A stretch of DNA of 64,000 bases from Lotus japonicus (taxonomy: Eukaryota > Streptophyta > Magnoliopsida > Fabales > Fabaceae). Numbering within the stretch: position 1 is the stretch's first letter; every line of letters begins with the position of its first letter. Below are positions 36,585 to 47,254 of this stretch, piece by piece. The position numbers and the translations under genes were made by a program. Where the stretch lies: contig NC_080043.1 in NCBI RefSeq assembly GCF_012489685.1, positions 15,928,223 through 15,992,222 on the forward strand. The letters are read 5' to 3'. Below the pieces are notes generated by a model that had not been told where the DNA came from, did not search any database, and was given only the letters and a program-made list of their open reading frames with translations.

Positions 36585-36673
36585 ATTTTTCTTCATCAAC
36601 CATCTTTCTTTTTAGTGTGTTTCTTCCATATCCCGCTAACTCGTCGACATCCTCCCCTTACGTAAAATATTTC

Positions 36674-36683
36674 TATATAAATA
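36674..36683 (+). promoter_or_regulatory. TATA box of RST mini-gene A
   Basis: The motif TATATAAATA is followed at a suitable distance by a leader exon ending GAGACTCAG at 36777, right before a GTATAA splice donor. The same motif and spacing are conserved in block B. The transcription start is expected near 36705-36715. Confidence 0.65.
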
Positions 36684-37614
36684 GGACCCCTACTTAAAAC
36701 AATAGGTAGAAGAAAGAAAATCAGTGTAACTATTGTCCAAGTTTATTCTTGGTTCCTTTGTTTGTTTCGAGACTCAGGTATAACTTTGAAGGCTTCTGTG
36801 TTTATTTACTCAATGTTTTTTCCAACATTCGAAATTTGGAGTGATTGCTTGTTTACTGCAAAATACTCGTGTCAGCTTAATTTTCTGATTTGGAGCTTAA
36901 TATAAGTTCAGCAAATCAGACTCGATTTATGCTAGTCTCTGTTTTTGAATACCTATTTTCTTTTTCTTTTTTCATTTCATCGAGGATCGATGATTTCACT
37001 ATAGAGAGTGAGATTTTTGTGGGATTTGTTTTGATTTTTTAAGGATGTCTTTGGCTTGGGTCAGTAATTGTTACAAACTTATTTTTTTTTTGATTAAATG
37101 ACGTTCTTTTTTTATTTTGTGTTTTTCATTTTCTTAAAGTTTAAATTCCATATATTACCATGAACAAAGCTATTTCTGGGCACAATGCTGGTATGCATGT
37201 TTTTTCCCAATCGGTTCTCATATTTTACTTCCTCTTATTAATATAACTCATTTTGCTCTAAAAAAGAAAAGTTCATATGATTTTTTCGTCAAGCTTTAAA
37301 TTCTATCTCTCTACAGTTGTGTTTTGAAATTAAAATTCTATCTTTCTACTTTGGTGGTTATGTGTTTCCTATTTATGATATGTCTTTATTTTGTGGAATA
37401 AGTACTTATGGGGGTTATGCTCATAAAAACATTTTTTTGTGTGATTATGTACATATATATATAATTCTTCTCTCTCTTAAGAAATGTAGCTCTTTAAGCC
37501 AACTTGTAGGGGTTTGTACTTTTTCGATTTTTCTTTTGGTTTTAACCCTATAATGTTTAGTTGTAATGCGCGCCTATATCAAGAGTTTTATTTTACTGTG
37601 TGATACCTCAGGGA

Positions 37615-38203
37615 ATGGCTTCTAACAGGGTTGCTAGCACCTCAAAAATTCCAAAATCTCCCTGGATGCCTTTTCATATGCTTATTACTGCTTTAAGTGA
37701 TAAGGTTTCCGCTAGTGATATAAGTCTTATCATAGAAAATTATGAACTATACAAGGTATATATGTGATATAGCTCCTATTCTTGCATGTCTGTTTTCACT
37801 GAAGGTATGTCTCTAATATATTGTAGTGTTCTAATTCAGGCTAAGCAGATTTCTCGTGATGATTTTGTGAAGGAGATGAGGTTGGTTGTTGGAGATACTG
37901 TACTAAGATCTACAATAACAAGACATCAGTTCAAAGTATAAACATTTTTCATGATGATTAATTTGACTTTGAATTATTGTGTTTGAGCATGGTTATGTTG
38001 TCACTATTCCTCCACGAGGGAATTGCTTGTTGAGTATAATACTCTATAATTTTCATTTTTTCAGAAATAAATTAAAAAATCTTATGTGCAATCTTCTATT
38101 ATGTGGTTATGTCTCTTAAATGTACTTGGTTTGTTTGTAGATACCATCAAATGGTGAATTGGAAAGATCTAACCAGTTGAAAGCTGAGACTAGCTATCTA
38201 TGA
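37615..38203 (+). CDS. Stand-alone RST-domain protein A, 99 aa
   Basis: Coding exons are 37615-37755, 37840-37935 and 38141-38203 (47, 32 and 20 codons plus TGA), all with GT-AG introns in phase 0. A non-coding leader exon ends at 36777, and no ATG lies in it. Residues about 13-81 match the RST domain: [36 protein letters not shown], then [13 protein letters not shown]. In plants RST is the C-terminal domain of RCD1/SRO proteins and occurs in TAF4; it binds transcription factors with disordered regions. The WWE and PARP-like domains of RCD1 are absent and there is no room for them upstream. The start is the first ATG after the leader-intron acceptor. It may act as a nuclear microprotein competing for SRO or TAF4 partners; that is inference. 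Alternatively it is a non-functional remnant, though the frame and all splice sites are intact. Confidence 0.82.
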
Positions 38204-39590
38204 GGATATGGAGAACTTTGCACTGGGTTAACTATTGTCAAATATTTTTTTGACAATCATCATGAAGTTGCGATATTTTTTCCTCCTTTTGAAAAATTGT
38301 TTTTTCATTACCTTTTGTCATTTATTATACTTGGAATTTTGGAACATGCTTGCTACTTGAACTTTATTAATAGAACTTGTTTTGTATCTCATGTATTAGA
38401 CGCCTCATATTAGGTTTTATATTAAATATCATTAGTGAAAGATTTTCTATTGCTTTTTTTTTCCCCTTCAAAATGAGTGCACTTCGTACTAAAATTGCAA
38501 GCTATATGAAGGAATAAGTGAACCAAAGTTAGTTTTCTTTGAATAAAGTATAGAATTAATTAGGTGTCATATTAATTATGTTCATTTAGGTTTAAACACA
38601 TTCATATACTCTATGATAGACAATTATGTTCTAGCCAAGAACATCCACATAAGTGGGGCTCACTTCCATGTATGATATTCAAACTTGATACATTGTATAC
38701 TAGGAATTATGCATGCTCCACTAAAACCAAATACTCGTCACTCAGTGCCAAATTATTTACACTATCATGCTGTTAATACTAAATTTTTTAAAGAGCTAAG
38801 TGTTAAGAAGAGCTTCGTAATAATGCTCGAACGAAGTAGGTCGCGCTTATGCTGCAGATGAGCGACTTGAGCATGCAACTTTATGCATCATTTACTGAAA
38901 AGCTTTGACCGTCGGTAACTTTTATTCAATTTTTAATTAAAAGAAGGCGGTTCTAGCTGCCGACTTATTGATAAATTGGTCAATTATAGAAGGATTTATG
39001 ACTATCAGTAATAAGTCATATGTAAATTACCTGTTTCTTGTAGTTCTTGGATGCCACACTCACCACCATGGTCCCTACTCAACACCCTCCATTATCACCA
39101 TCGTCCTTTACCCTCCACGACCACCATCGTCCAAACCCTCCAACATTGAATCATTACAGACAACAAATCCACTATCGTTATTGCCTACCACCTTCATTAC
39201 CACTACTAACACCCTTCACTACAAGTCTACAACCAACACCACTTGGTATCCATCACCATCATCACCCTCCACCATCACCATTTCCACCTAACACCCTCCA
39301 TCGTCGTTTAACTCCATTTTGCTCTATGATGGCCACCCGATATCCTCCACCACCACTTCCCCCACTTGGTACCCTCCACCACTATCGTTGCTGAAGGTTA
39401 GATTACAAGACACAATAAGGAGGGTTCCATATAATTCGATCCCGATTGACTAGATTCTACTAGACTCCACAAATGATTTAATTAAGTTAAGCATGTAGTC
39501 TAGAGATAAGTTGTGAAGACGATAGAATAAACAGTCAGGCAGCGGACAATGCACACAAGTCTTTTATCTCAGTTCACCCTATATTAGTGG
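38204..39590. other. 3' flank of RST mini-gene A and simple-sequence region
   Basis: About 38204-38560 is probably the 3' untranslated region and beyond. At 38820-38960 a region with repeated CG-containing motifs has no recognised role. At 39050-39400 the sequence is rich in CACC and CCTCCA, so open frames there read Pro/His/Thr-rich low-complexity peptides; no gene is called. The same layout is found in block B at 47255-48655. Confidence 0.45.
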
Positions 39591-39597
39591 GCTAGGG

Positions 39598-40079
39598 AGC
39601 TAAGACGGTTTGGCTGGCAATAACCTGGACATTATGGCTTCACATGAACTCAATTGTGTTTAGGAATGGCCACAAGGATGCAAGCCGAGTTATGGAGATA
39701 GCTCAAATGAGGTCTTGGAATTGGTTGAAAGCAAGGAACAAAGGTTTTCAAGTTTCAATGTATGAGTGGATTACCAATCCGAGGCTCTGTCTAAGGAATG
39801 TGTAAGTTCAATTGTAGAATTGGGGCTGTTTGGAGACTCTCAGCGTTGGATAAATGGTCTGAAATCTGAGCTGTGCATAATTGTAGTTTGGAGGAGCAGA
39901 TTTTGTCCCTTTCGAGAAGTGGCTCTGTGTTGGTTTTGGAAACAGGGGCCGTGAGTTTGAGATGGAATTTATTAGTAAATATTTCATTTGCACTTTACTG
40001 TTCTCTCTTCTTTTGTATTGGTTTGGTGCACACCTAGTACACCTTTTTAATACAAGTTCTTTTTGCTGATAAAAAAAAA
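39598..40079 (+). mobile_element. 5'-truncated LINE, 3' end (block A)
   Basis: The first 205 bases encode the very C-terminus of an L1-type ORF2, with ITWTLWLHMNSIVFRNG, then RVMEIAQMRSWNWLKARNK and EWITNPRLCLRNV, ending at TAA 39803-39805. A 3' untranslated region of about 265 bases ends TTTTTGCTGAT plus a run of nine A. The reading frame is still open in this copy. No target duplication was identified. Confidence 0.78.
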
Positions 40080-40189
40080 CGTGCAGTTGGCAGCAACCAA
40101 GATTTCCACTATCAAGTATCAATGAATTTTCCTTACAAGTATTATTGTACGTGCACATTGAGTATTCTTTAGTCATTGCCTCTCCATGC

Positions 40190-40400
40190 ACTGTTGAGTA
40201 TTCTTGTTCGAGCCTCTTCAGGCTCAACAAGTATTATTTTATACACTACCTTTCCAAGTATACGATTATTCTTTTATACACTTATCTCCAAGAAAACGAG
40301 CATTATTTTATACATTGCCTCTCCAGGCGCACGAGTGTTCTTCATCCTTCCTCTCCAAGCATTACAAGTATTCTTTTCCATGCCTCTTCAAGAACATTGA
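40190..40400. repeat. Degenerate minisatellite, unit about 45-50 bp (block A)
   Basis: A unit combining TATTCTTTTATAC, GCCTCTCCAAG and ACGAG recurs about five times with variation. It explains the overlapping short open frames here, so these are not genes. Confidence 0.6.
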
Positions 40401-41262
40401 TATATGAATTGATTGCATTTGAGAGTGTTGTTCATAGTAACTAATGAGATGTTGTGCAATACAATCAATTCATCTCTAGTTGTATAGGATAGAGCTAATA
40501 TATAGTGAATTTCTCTCAATTCTTTCTGGAATTGACTTGATTTCCTTGTAGAGTAGACGTTGGACGTTCTTGATCAAGATCCTTCTTCCTTCTAGCATAG
40601 GCATGAATTTTATCATTGAATCAGCTCAGCCTTGTTTCATCGTGTTATTTCTCCTATATTTAAGGTCATATGGAAGTGGGGGTGTAAAACTGGACCATCA
40701 ACATCAGCGAGCTTCTTCTTCTTTTTTCTACATGGCTCTTTGATTGAATGAATGAATTCAAAATGTTAGAACTCATGTAGAAGATGTACTTCTTAATAGA
40801 TTGGGAATTCTCAATTAGTGCATTCTATATTTTCTTCTCCTTTCTCTTAAGCTTCATCTTGTCAACAAGATGCATATGAATTTAAAGCTCTATGTCTCAA
40901 AAGCATGTTTGGATATGACGCTTGAGCTCATGCTTTTCTTTTCTTTCTTTTCATCTATTTTCTTTTCTCTCTTGGAGTTTGACAATTGAGCTCATCTCTC
41001 ACAATATAACTTTGATGCCCATTCTCTTCTTCTGAGTCACTATGATTGCTTCTCAGAAAATCAACCTTTACTCCAAGCTTCCTTGTCAACTAACTTCAAC
41101 CTAATTCAACACTCTTTACTCTTTCAACTGCATGAGATATTTATACTAAGTCTTGGAAATATGATCATTGCAAGTGTGAGACTTACTGAGTATATGCAGT
41201 AAATGTTTGTGTGTTGAAACTAGTCGTTTTGATCACAAGTACATGATAGAATAATCTTTTAC
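40401..41262. other. Unassigned part of duplicated block A
   Basis: This stretch has pyrimidine-rich tracts (TTTTCTTTTCTTTC near 40934) and no domain-bearing frames. It corresponds to about 49760-50637 in block B. Confidence 0.35.
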
Positions 41263-41412
41263 TCACACCTCACCTTTGAGGGGGGAAAGAGGTGGAAGAG
41301 GAAAGAGATAGGAAGAAAAGAAAGAGAAAGTAAATATGTGATAAATGATTTGATTGATAGAGAAGAGAGAAATATATAGAAAATAAAGGTGGAAAAGAGG
41401 TGGGATGTGTGA
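41263..41412. mobile_element. MITE with CACACCTC ends (block A)
   Basis: The left end TCACACCTCACCTTTGAGG and the right end AAAGAGGTGGGATGTGTGA pair with a few mismatches around a purine-rich core. It is the same family as the element at 31854-31999, in inverted orientation. Confidence 0.55.
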
Positions 41413-42370
41413 ATGTATCATAATTCGTACATGATATCAAATATTCTGATTTGTGTTAGAAGGATGAAGACTTCTGATGCCATAGATGAACGCTTCTGAT
41501 CAGGTCTTCATCGTCCATAATAGTTGTAGGAGGCATTGGCTTGCTTAGGTCTAGCTTATCATGTCCAGGCTTAGTTTGAATCTGTGTAGTCGTTTAGTCA
41601 TTGAAGCTTGTGCTTGAAAAGACATATCTGCTTTCGGCTCATAGACGCTCCTCATAGCTTATATGGATCTGATAGCTCTGTGCCTTGATTGGTACTTTGT
41701 ATTAGGCTTCAACTAGTCGCGTGTGAATAAACATAGTGTTTGACTTTGGTTGCTTGGTTTTAGTTGCTCGATCTAGTTGATTCATCGGGTATCTTCCTCA
41801 TGAGACTCGTTCCTCTTTTGAATGCTTGAGTCTTCATGACATTGCTTCATCTTTGGATAGATACGTTTTGCACAGAGGTGGAAGTCAAATGTTTTCTTCA
41901 GGATTAGTGAGACGTTGAACTTCAGACGATCTGAGCTTTGAGCTTTGAACGTCAGATGTTGTCTTTGGATAGATACGCTTTGGACGTTGAATGTTACTTA
42001 CTGAATTCTGGAGTCTTCAGAAAATGGCTTAATACGATGTGTGTGGTCTTCAGATTGTTGATCATGCGCATGATGTTGTACCGTAGACTTTGTCCAATTG
42101 GTCTTGGATATTTGTGTTGACTTTAGTGCTTTGTCCTTTGTCTTCAAGTCTTTGATGTTTCTTCATTGAGCTCGTCTTCTCCATCCTTCATGTTGATCTT
42201 ATCTTGATCTTCTTTGCTCTGTCTTGATCTTTTCTTGATCTTCATATTGATCTTCTCTTTGTCCTGAAAAGCTTAAGTGTTGTCCTTGCATGTTCTGATC
42301 TTCTTTGCTTTGCCTTGTCTTCATTGTCCTCTCCTATTTCTCGCTACTTTGACATGGTCTCCATGGTTTT
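41413..42370. other. Repetitive tail of block A with CTTGATCTT motifs
   Basis: CTTTGGATAGATACG occurs twice (about 41852 and 41965), and CTTGATCTT or TTGATCTTCT recurs at least seven times between 42180 and 42300. This could be the remnant of a retroelement untranslated region. No domain was recognised. Confidence 0.4.
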
Positions 42371-42797
42371 ATAAGTAAAGAAGATCAGAGATTGTCCAAC
42401 AATAACAACACAAAATTAGAATTTGGTGGTTTGGAAAATAATTGATATACCTTGTCATCGATAAGAACCATGTCTATCGAAAAGGGCAATTTAGAGCCAT
42501 ATAAGCTTGGACTTAGTCATAATTGACTCACTTTTGCAACAATGGTCCATGTCTCCTTAGAGGGATCGATCTGGACAGATCGTCGATTTTGGCAGCCATC
42601 AGAACAACAGTTATTTCAAAACTATGGAATTTTTTTTAAGGGATGAAATGATGGAGGAGAAGAATCACATAAGGGAGTTTATATAAATGAAAACAATTAG
42701 GGTTTATGTGGTTTGTAGGTGAAAAAAGGATGGGGAATATGGCAAATTAATAACACATTAATTTTACTTTGACAAAAAAAAGTCAGCATTTGTGACA

Positions 42798-43408
42798 TTA
42801 TTGGAAAATTCAAAAAAATGCTGGTTGATTAGGATAATAAGTCTAATTAAACGATTTTTAATAGGAAAGAAAAAAAAAGACACCAATATCCGTTTCTTAA
42901 AAAGGTTAGCAAGCTCTGTTTTTCAAAAAAGTTTGAATAATCATGACTTTAATGAGATATGCCGAATTAAAAACACATTATTGAAAAATTCAAAAAAGTT
43001 AGCATTTATCTAATTATTGGAAAATTAAAAAAAATGCCGGTTGATTGTAAATATAATTATAATTAAACGGTTTTTAAAAAAGGTCAACAAGACCCATTTT
43101 TAAAAAAAAGTTTGAATAAACATGATTTTAATGAGATAAAAAGTCACCTGAGATCCGTTTTGTTTCCTATAATAAAAATGAATGGTCATAATTGCAATAA
43201 ATATTTGACTATGATAAAGAATGGGTGCTGACTTTTTTTTGAATTAATTGGCAATTTTAAATAAAAATTAAACAAAATTAAATGAGATATTTAATGATTA
43301 TTATATAGCTATTCATGGATGTGCCACAAACCCAAATTAAAGGAGAAATTATCGCGTATTAAATTTTCTCATGTTAACTAAGTTAATAAAATTTGAATTT
43401 GAATCTTG
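42798..43408 (+). repeat. Spacer repeat, copies 1 (partial) and 2
   Basis: A first diverged partial unit (42798-42981) is followed by a full unit at 42982-43408. The full unit contains AAAAAGTTAGCATTTATCTAA, GTCACCTGAGATCCG, CATGGATGTGCCACA and GAGAAATTATCGCGTATTAA. It matches 43782-44205. Confidence 0.7.
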
Positions 43409-43781
43409 GCCAACAAAATCGTTTTTAAACACATTAATTGATAATTTGAATGATTATTTCATAGGTAGTCAATGAGGGGATGACTTTTGTTAGCATTAAT
43501 TAAGAGTTTAATAAAATCTAAATAACTAAATTTCAGCACCAATGGATTGAAAAATAAAATAAAATCAGCTGTTAATGAGTTTTTTAATGATGAACGAATA
43601 GGTTGTCAATGATGGGCTGAATACCAAAATCAAGGAAAAATGAGCTTGCTATAAATTGGTCCAAATGAATTAGAGATTGACACTTGTCAGCTAATGAGAG
43701 GGGGTGGGTGAAAGTGAACCTTGAAATGCCAACTCATCTAAGTGGGTCTCACAGAGTTATTCTTTTCTAAAGTATATAGAT
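43409..43781. other. Unique spacer DNA between the spacer repeats
   Basis: AT-rich sequence with no recognised gene or element. Confidence 0.35.
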
Positions 43782-44205
43782 GAAAAATTCAAAAAAGTCA
43801 GCATTTGTCTAATTATTGGAAAATTAAAAAATATATTGGTTGATTATAAATATAATTATACTTAAACGGTTTCTAAAAAGGTCAGCAAGACCCATTTTTA
43901 AAAAAAGTATGAATATACATGATTTTAATGAGATAAAAAGTCACCTGAGATCCGTTTTGTTTCCTATAATTAAATTGAATGGTCATAATTGCAATAAATA
44001 TTTGACTATGACAAAGAATGTGTGCTGACTTTTTTATGAATTAATTGGCAATTTTAAATAAAAATTAAATAAAATTAAATGAGATATTTAATAATTATTA
44101 TATAGCTATTCATGGATGTGCCACATACCCAAATTAAAGGAGAAATTATCGCGTATTAAAGTTTCTCATGTGGACAAAGTTAATAAAATTTGAATTTGAA
44201 TCTTG
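43782..44205 (+). repeat. Spacer repeat, copy 3, abutting block B
   Basis: This full unit is nearly identical to 42982-43408. It ends about 12 bases before block B begins, so it marks the junction of the segmental duplication. Confidence 0.75.
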
Positions 44206-44286
44206 CATTAATTTGGATTTCTTTTTAGTGTTTTTCTTCCATATCCCGCTAACTCGTCAACATCCTCCCGTTATGTATAACATTTC

Positions 44287-44296
44287 TATATAAATA
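44287..44296 (+). promoter_or_regulatory. TATA box of RST mini-gene B
   Basis: TATATAAATA is identical to that of mini-gene A, with the same distance to the leader exon, which ends at 44390 before GTATAA. Confidence 0.65.
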
Positions 44297-45217
44297 GGAC
44301 CCCTACTTAAAACAATAGGTAGAAGAAAGAAAATCAGTGTAACCGTTGTCCAAGTTTATTCTTGGTTCCTTTGTTTGTTTCGAGACTCAGGTATAACTTT
44401 GAAGGCTTCTGTGTTTATTTACTCAATGTTTTTTCCAACATTCGAAATTTGGAGTGATTGCTTGTTTACTGCAAAATATTCGTGTCAGCTTAATTTTCTG
44501 ATTTGGGGCTTAATAGAAGTTCAGCAAATCAGACTCGATTTATGCTAGTCTCTGTTTTTGAATACCTATTTTCTTTTTCTTTTTTCATTTCATCGAGGAT
44601 CGATGATTTCACTATAGAGAGTGAGATTTTTGCGGGATTTGTTTTGATTTTTTAAGGACGTCTTTGGCTTGGGTCAGTAATTGTTACAGACTTATTTTTT
44701 TGATTAAATGAGGTTCTTTTTTTATTTTGTGTTTTTCATTTTCTTAAAGTTTAAATTCCATATATTACCATGAACAAAAAGCTATTTCTGGGCACAATGC
44801 TGGTATGCATGTTTTTTCCCAATCGGTTCTCATATTTTACTTCTTCTTATTAATATAATTCATTTTTCTCTAAAAAAGAAAAGTTCATATGATTTTTTCG
44901 TCAAGCTTTAAATTCTATCTCTCTATAGTTGTGTTTTGAAATTAAAATTCTATCTTTCTACTTTGGTGGTTATGTGTTTCCTATTTATGATATGTCTTTA
45001 TTTTGTGGAAGAAGTTATGGGGGTTATGCTCATAAAAACATTTTTTTGTGTGATTATGTACATATAATTCTTCTCTCTCTTAAGAAATGTAGCTCTTTAA
45101 GCCAACTTGTAGGGGTTTGTACTTTTTCGATTTTTCTTTTGGTTTTAACCCTATAATGTTTAGTTGTAATGCGCGCCTATATCAAGAGTTTTATTTTACG
45201 GTGTGATACCTCAGGGA

Positions 45218-47254
45218 ATGGCTTCTAACAGGGTTGCTAGCACCTCAAAAATTCCAAAATCTCCCTGGATGCCTTTTCATATGCTTATTACTGCTTTAAG
45301 TGATAAGGTTTCCGCTAGTGATATAAGTCTTATCATAGAAAATTATGAACTATACAAGGTATATATGTGATATAGCTCCTATTCTTGCATGTCTGTTTTC
45401 ACTGAAGGTATGTCTCTAATATATTGTAGTGTTCTAATTCAGGCTAAGCAGATTTCTCGTGATGATTTTGTGAAGGAGATGAGGTTGGTTGTTGGAGATA
45501 CTGTACTAAGAGCTACAATAACAAGACACCAGTTCAAAGTATAAACATTTTTCATGATGATTAATTTGACTTTGAATTATTGTGTTTGAGCATGGTTATG
45601 TTGTCACTATTCCTCCACGAGGGAATTGCTTGTTGAGTATAATACGCTATAATTTTCATTTTTTCAGAAATAAATTAAAAAATCTTATGTGCAATCTTCT
45701 ATTATGTGGTTATGGAGGTTCCCACTAGGGTGGGGAAGTAAGAAAACTGGTCCACCGGTGGACCAGGATTATACACCATTGGATTTAGGATCTAAGAATA
45801 TTCTTTGGAATGAGTGGCTAGGATTCATTTATACTCAAAAGGGTAAAAAAGTAAACATAATCTAAAGACTAGAAAGATATCCTTGGCTACAGTAACCACC
45901 GCCGTATCCACCCTCTCGATGACCACCACTGCCACCACCGTATCCACCTTCACAACGATCACCACTGCTATCGTATCCTCCTCCATCCCAACCTCCTTTC
46001 CACACCGGCGACCTCAACCTCTTTTCCACACTGGACCTCAGGACGCAGATCAGGGAGAATATCTAGGGGATGATGCAGATCTACGAGTACACGGCGATGG
46101 AAGCGGAAGATGAACTCAACAAAACGCCGATCTAGGAGCAAGGGTTTCAGGTGAGATCGGAACCCAGATCTACAGGGAGAGAAGAAGAGCTTCCAGGATG
46201 TGATAAAAACGCAGCAAGTATCATCTCGACCGATCGAGAAGGTGGTGGTTCACCCGCTGGTGCTCCTGAGCATCGTCGACAACTACAACAGAGTCGAAGT
46301 TTCCAACAGCTTCGACAATCTTGTCAACCTTTGCTTCACTGATTTGCAGAGGGTCTTCTAGTTCTCATCTTTTTGTTCCTTTTTGTCAGAAGCAAGAAGA
46401 ATTTAGAAGAAGAACATATTTCAGACCTCACTCTCTGATTTCACTTCAGGTACTCCCATTTTCCATCTTCACGTGACCATCTTTTGGGATTAATCTGTCA
46501 ATTATATCTGCAATGGTGAACGGATCTGGGTCTGTGAAATTTTTTCCAAATTTCTTGTCTTTTTTGTGTTTGGAACTGAACCCTTCAATTGGATCTTTGG
46601 CAACAAGGAGTTGCGATGCGGTCAGAGGAATTGATGTCTATCTGGTTCTGAAAAGTGTTGCTCAGAGCACTGGCTTCGTTGAGAACTTGGTATATGCCCA
46701 TGTCCCGTGAATTGTTCCGTTTAAAGGTAACTCTCTGTTTGGGATTGGGAAACTAAAACCATGGCATACTATTAATTGGCTTTGCTAATTGCTTCTTCTA
46801 TTGTGAAATTAACTCTGTTTAGCTTCTGATATGGGTTTTTCTTCTTCTTCTTCAAGATTCTTCTTCAACCTCTCTCTGAACCCAACCCAGTAAAAAATAA
46901 ATTCCAGTAAAAGGAGTTGCGATGCGGTCAGAGGAATTGATGTCTATCTTTATTTCCAGATTTGGTTGATGCTTGATGGCGGTGGAGGAAGGGTTGTCGA
47001 TGGAGGCGACGATGGTTGGCAGAAGCGGTGGTGGTCGGGGAGGCTATGAGAGAGGGGGGAGTGGGAGGGAGAAAGAGAGGAAGAGGTAATATCTGAAATA
47101 CCCCTGGTCCACCGGTGGACCAGTTTTCTTACTTCCCCACCCTAGTGGGAACCGTGGTAATGTCTCTTAAATGTACTTGGTTTGTTTGTAGATACCATCA
47201 AATGGTGAATTGGAAAAATCTAACCAGTTGAAAGCTGAGACTAGCTATCTATGA
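45218..47254 (+). CDS. Stand-alone RST-domain protein B, 99 aa, Pack-MULE in intron 3
   Basis: Coding exons are 45218-45358, 45443-45538 and 47192-47254, with the same splice sites as mini-gene A. Against A, three of 300 coding bases differ: codon 71 Ser to Ala (in the LRSTI motif of the RST domain), codon 88 Arg to Lys in the tail, and one silent change at His 76. The intron before the last coding exon has grown from 205 to 1653 bp because of the Pack-MULE at 45717-47153, but the splice donor and acceptor are untouched. If the long intron is still removed, a normal protein is made; otherwise the frame ends at the TAA within the donor GTATAA, losing the last 20 residues but not the RST core. 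Function is as inferred for copy A. Confidence 0.8.
46197..46295 (+). pseudogene. Captured 5' coding fragment of RPN8 (26S proteasome lid subunit, MPN family)
   Basis: The plus strand reads [20 protein letters not shown] and continues [13 protein letters not shown]. This is the conserved N-terminus of the plant 26S proteasome non-ATPase subunit 7/RPN8, the start of its MPN domain. The codon before Asp is CAG, where the host gene has its ATG, so the natural start is lost. After Val the similarity ends and the sequence reads unrelated residues. It is therefore a 33-codon exon fragment captured by the surrounding Pack-MULE, not a working proteasome gene. It could still produce transcript or small RNA matching the donor gene. 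Confidence 0.85.
46605..46643 (+). repeat. 39-bp direct repeat inside the Pack-MULE (second copy 46911-46949)
   Basis: Both copies start AAGGAGTTGCGATGCGGTCA and are identical over 39 bases, 306 bases apart. This suggests either a duplication during gene capture or two captures from the same source. Confidence 0.8.

Larger units (their letters stand above)
36605..42370 (+). repeat. Segmental duplication, block A
   Basis: This 5.77-kb block starts TTTCTTTTTAGTGT and ends CTCCATGGTTTT. It is nearly identical to block B (44218-51749) in the same orientation. In order it contains the RST mini-gene A, a spacer, a Pro/His-codon-rich simple region, a LINE 3' end, a minisatellite-like stretch, a MITE, and a long repetitive tail with many CTTGATCTT motifs. 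It lacks the Pack-MULE and the Stowaway seen in B, so it preserves the older arrangement. Confidence 0.92.
45717..47153. mobile_element. Pack-MULE with perfect 51-bp TIRs
   Basis: The arms 45717-45767 and 47103-47153 start GGTTCCCACTAGGGTGGGG and are perfectly complementary over 51 bp. Block A gives the empty site. The flanks GTGGTTATG (45706-45714) and GTGGTAATG (47154-47162) are the 9-bp target duplication with one change; two extra bases GA lie between the left flank and the arm. The interior carries an RPN8 exon fragment (46197-46295) and other exon-like DNA. No transposase is present. Perfect arms and the inserted position in only one duplicate indicate recent movement. Confidence 0.9.

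Noticed and set aside
37317..37553. 78-codon open frame in the leader intron of RST mini-gene A, also found in B (44929-45156)
   Set aside because: It lies within the intron between the leader exon and the coding exons, is hydrophobic and AT-driven, and small indels change its length between copies.
39047..39394. Pro/His-rich open frame of 115 codons, repeated in block B (48102-48473)
   Set aside because: It is low-complexity CACC/CCTCCA sequence open in several frames. There is no domain, and it is conserved only because the whole block is duplicated.
40145..40444. Overlapping short open frames with repeated peptides
   Set aside because: They are by-products of the 45-50 bp minisatellite; the repeats read in all three frames.
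46513..46710. 65-codon open frame within the Pack-MULE
   Set aside because: It may be captured exon DNA, but no donor protein was recognised, so no function is assigned.
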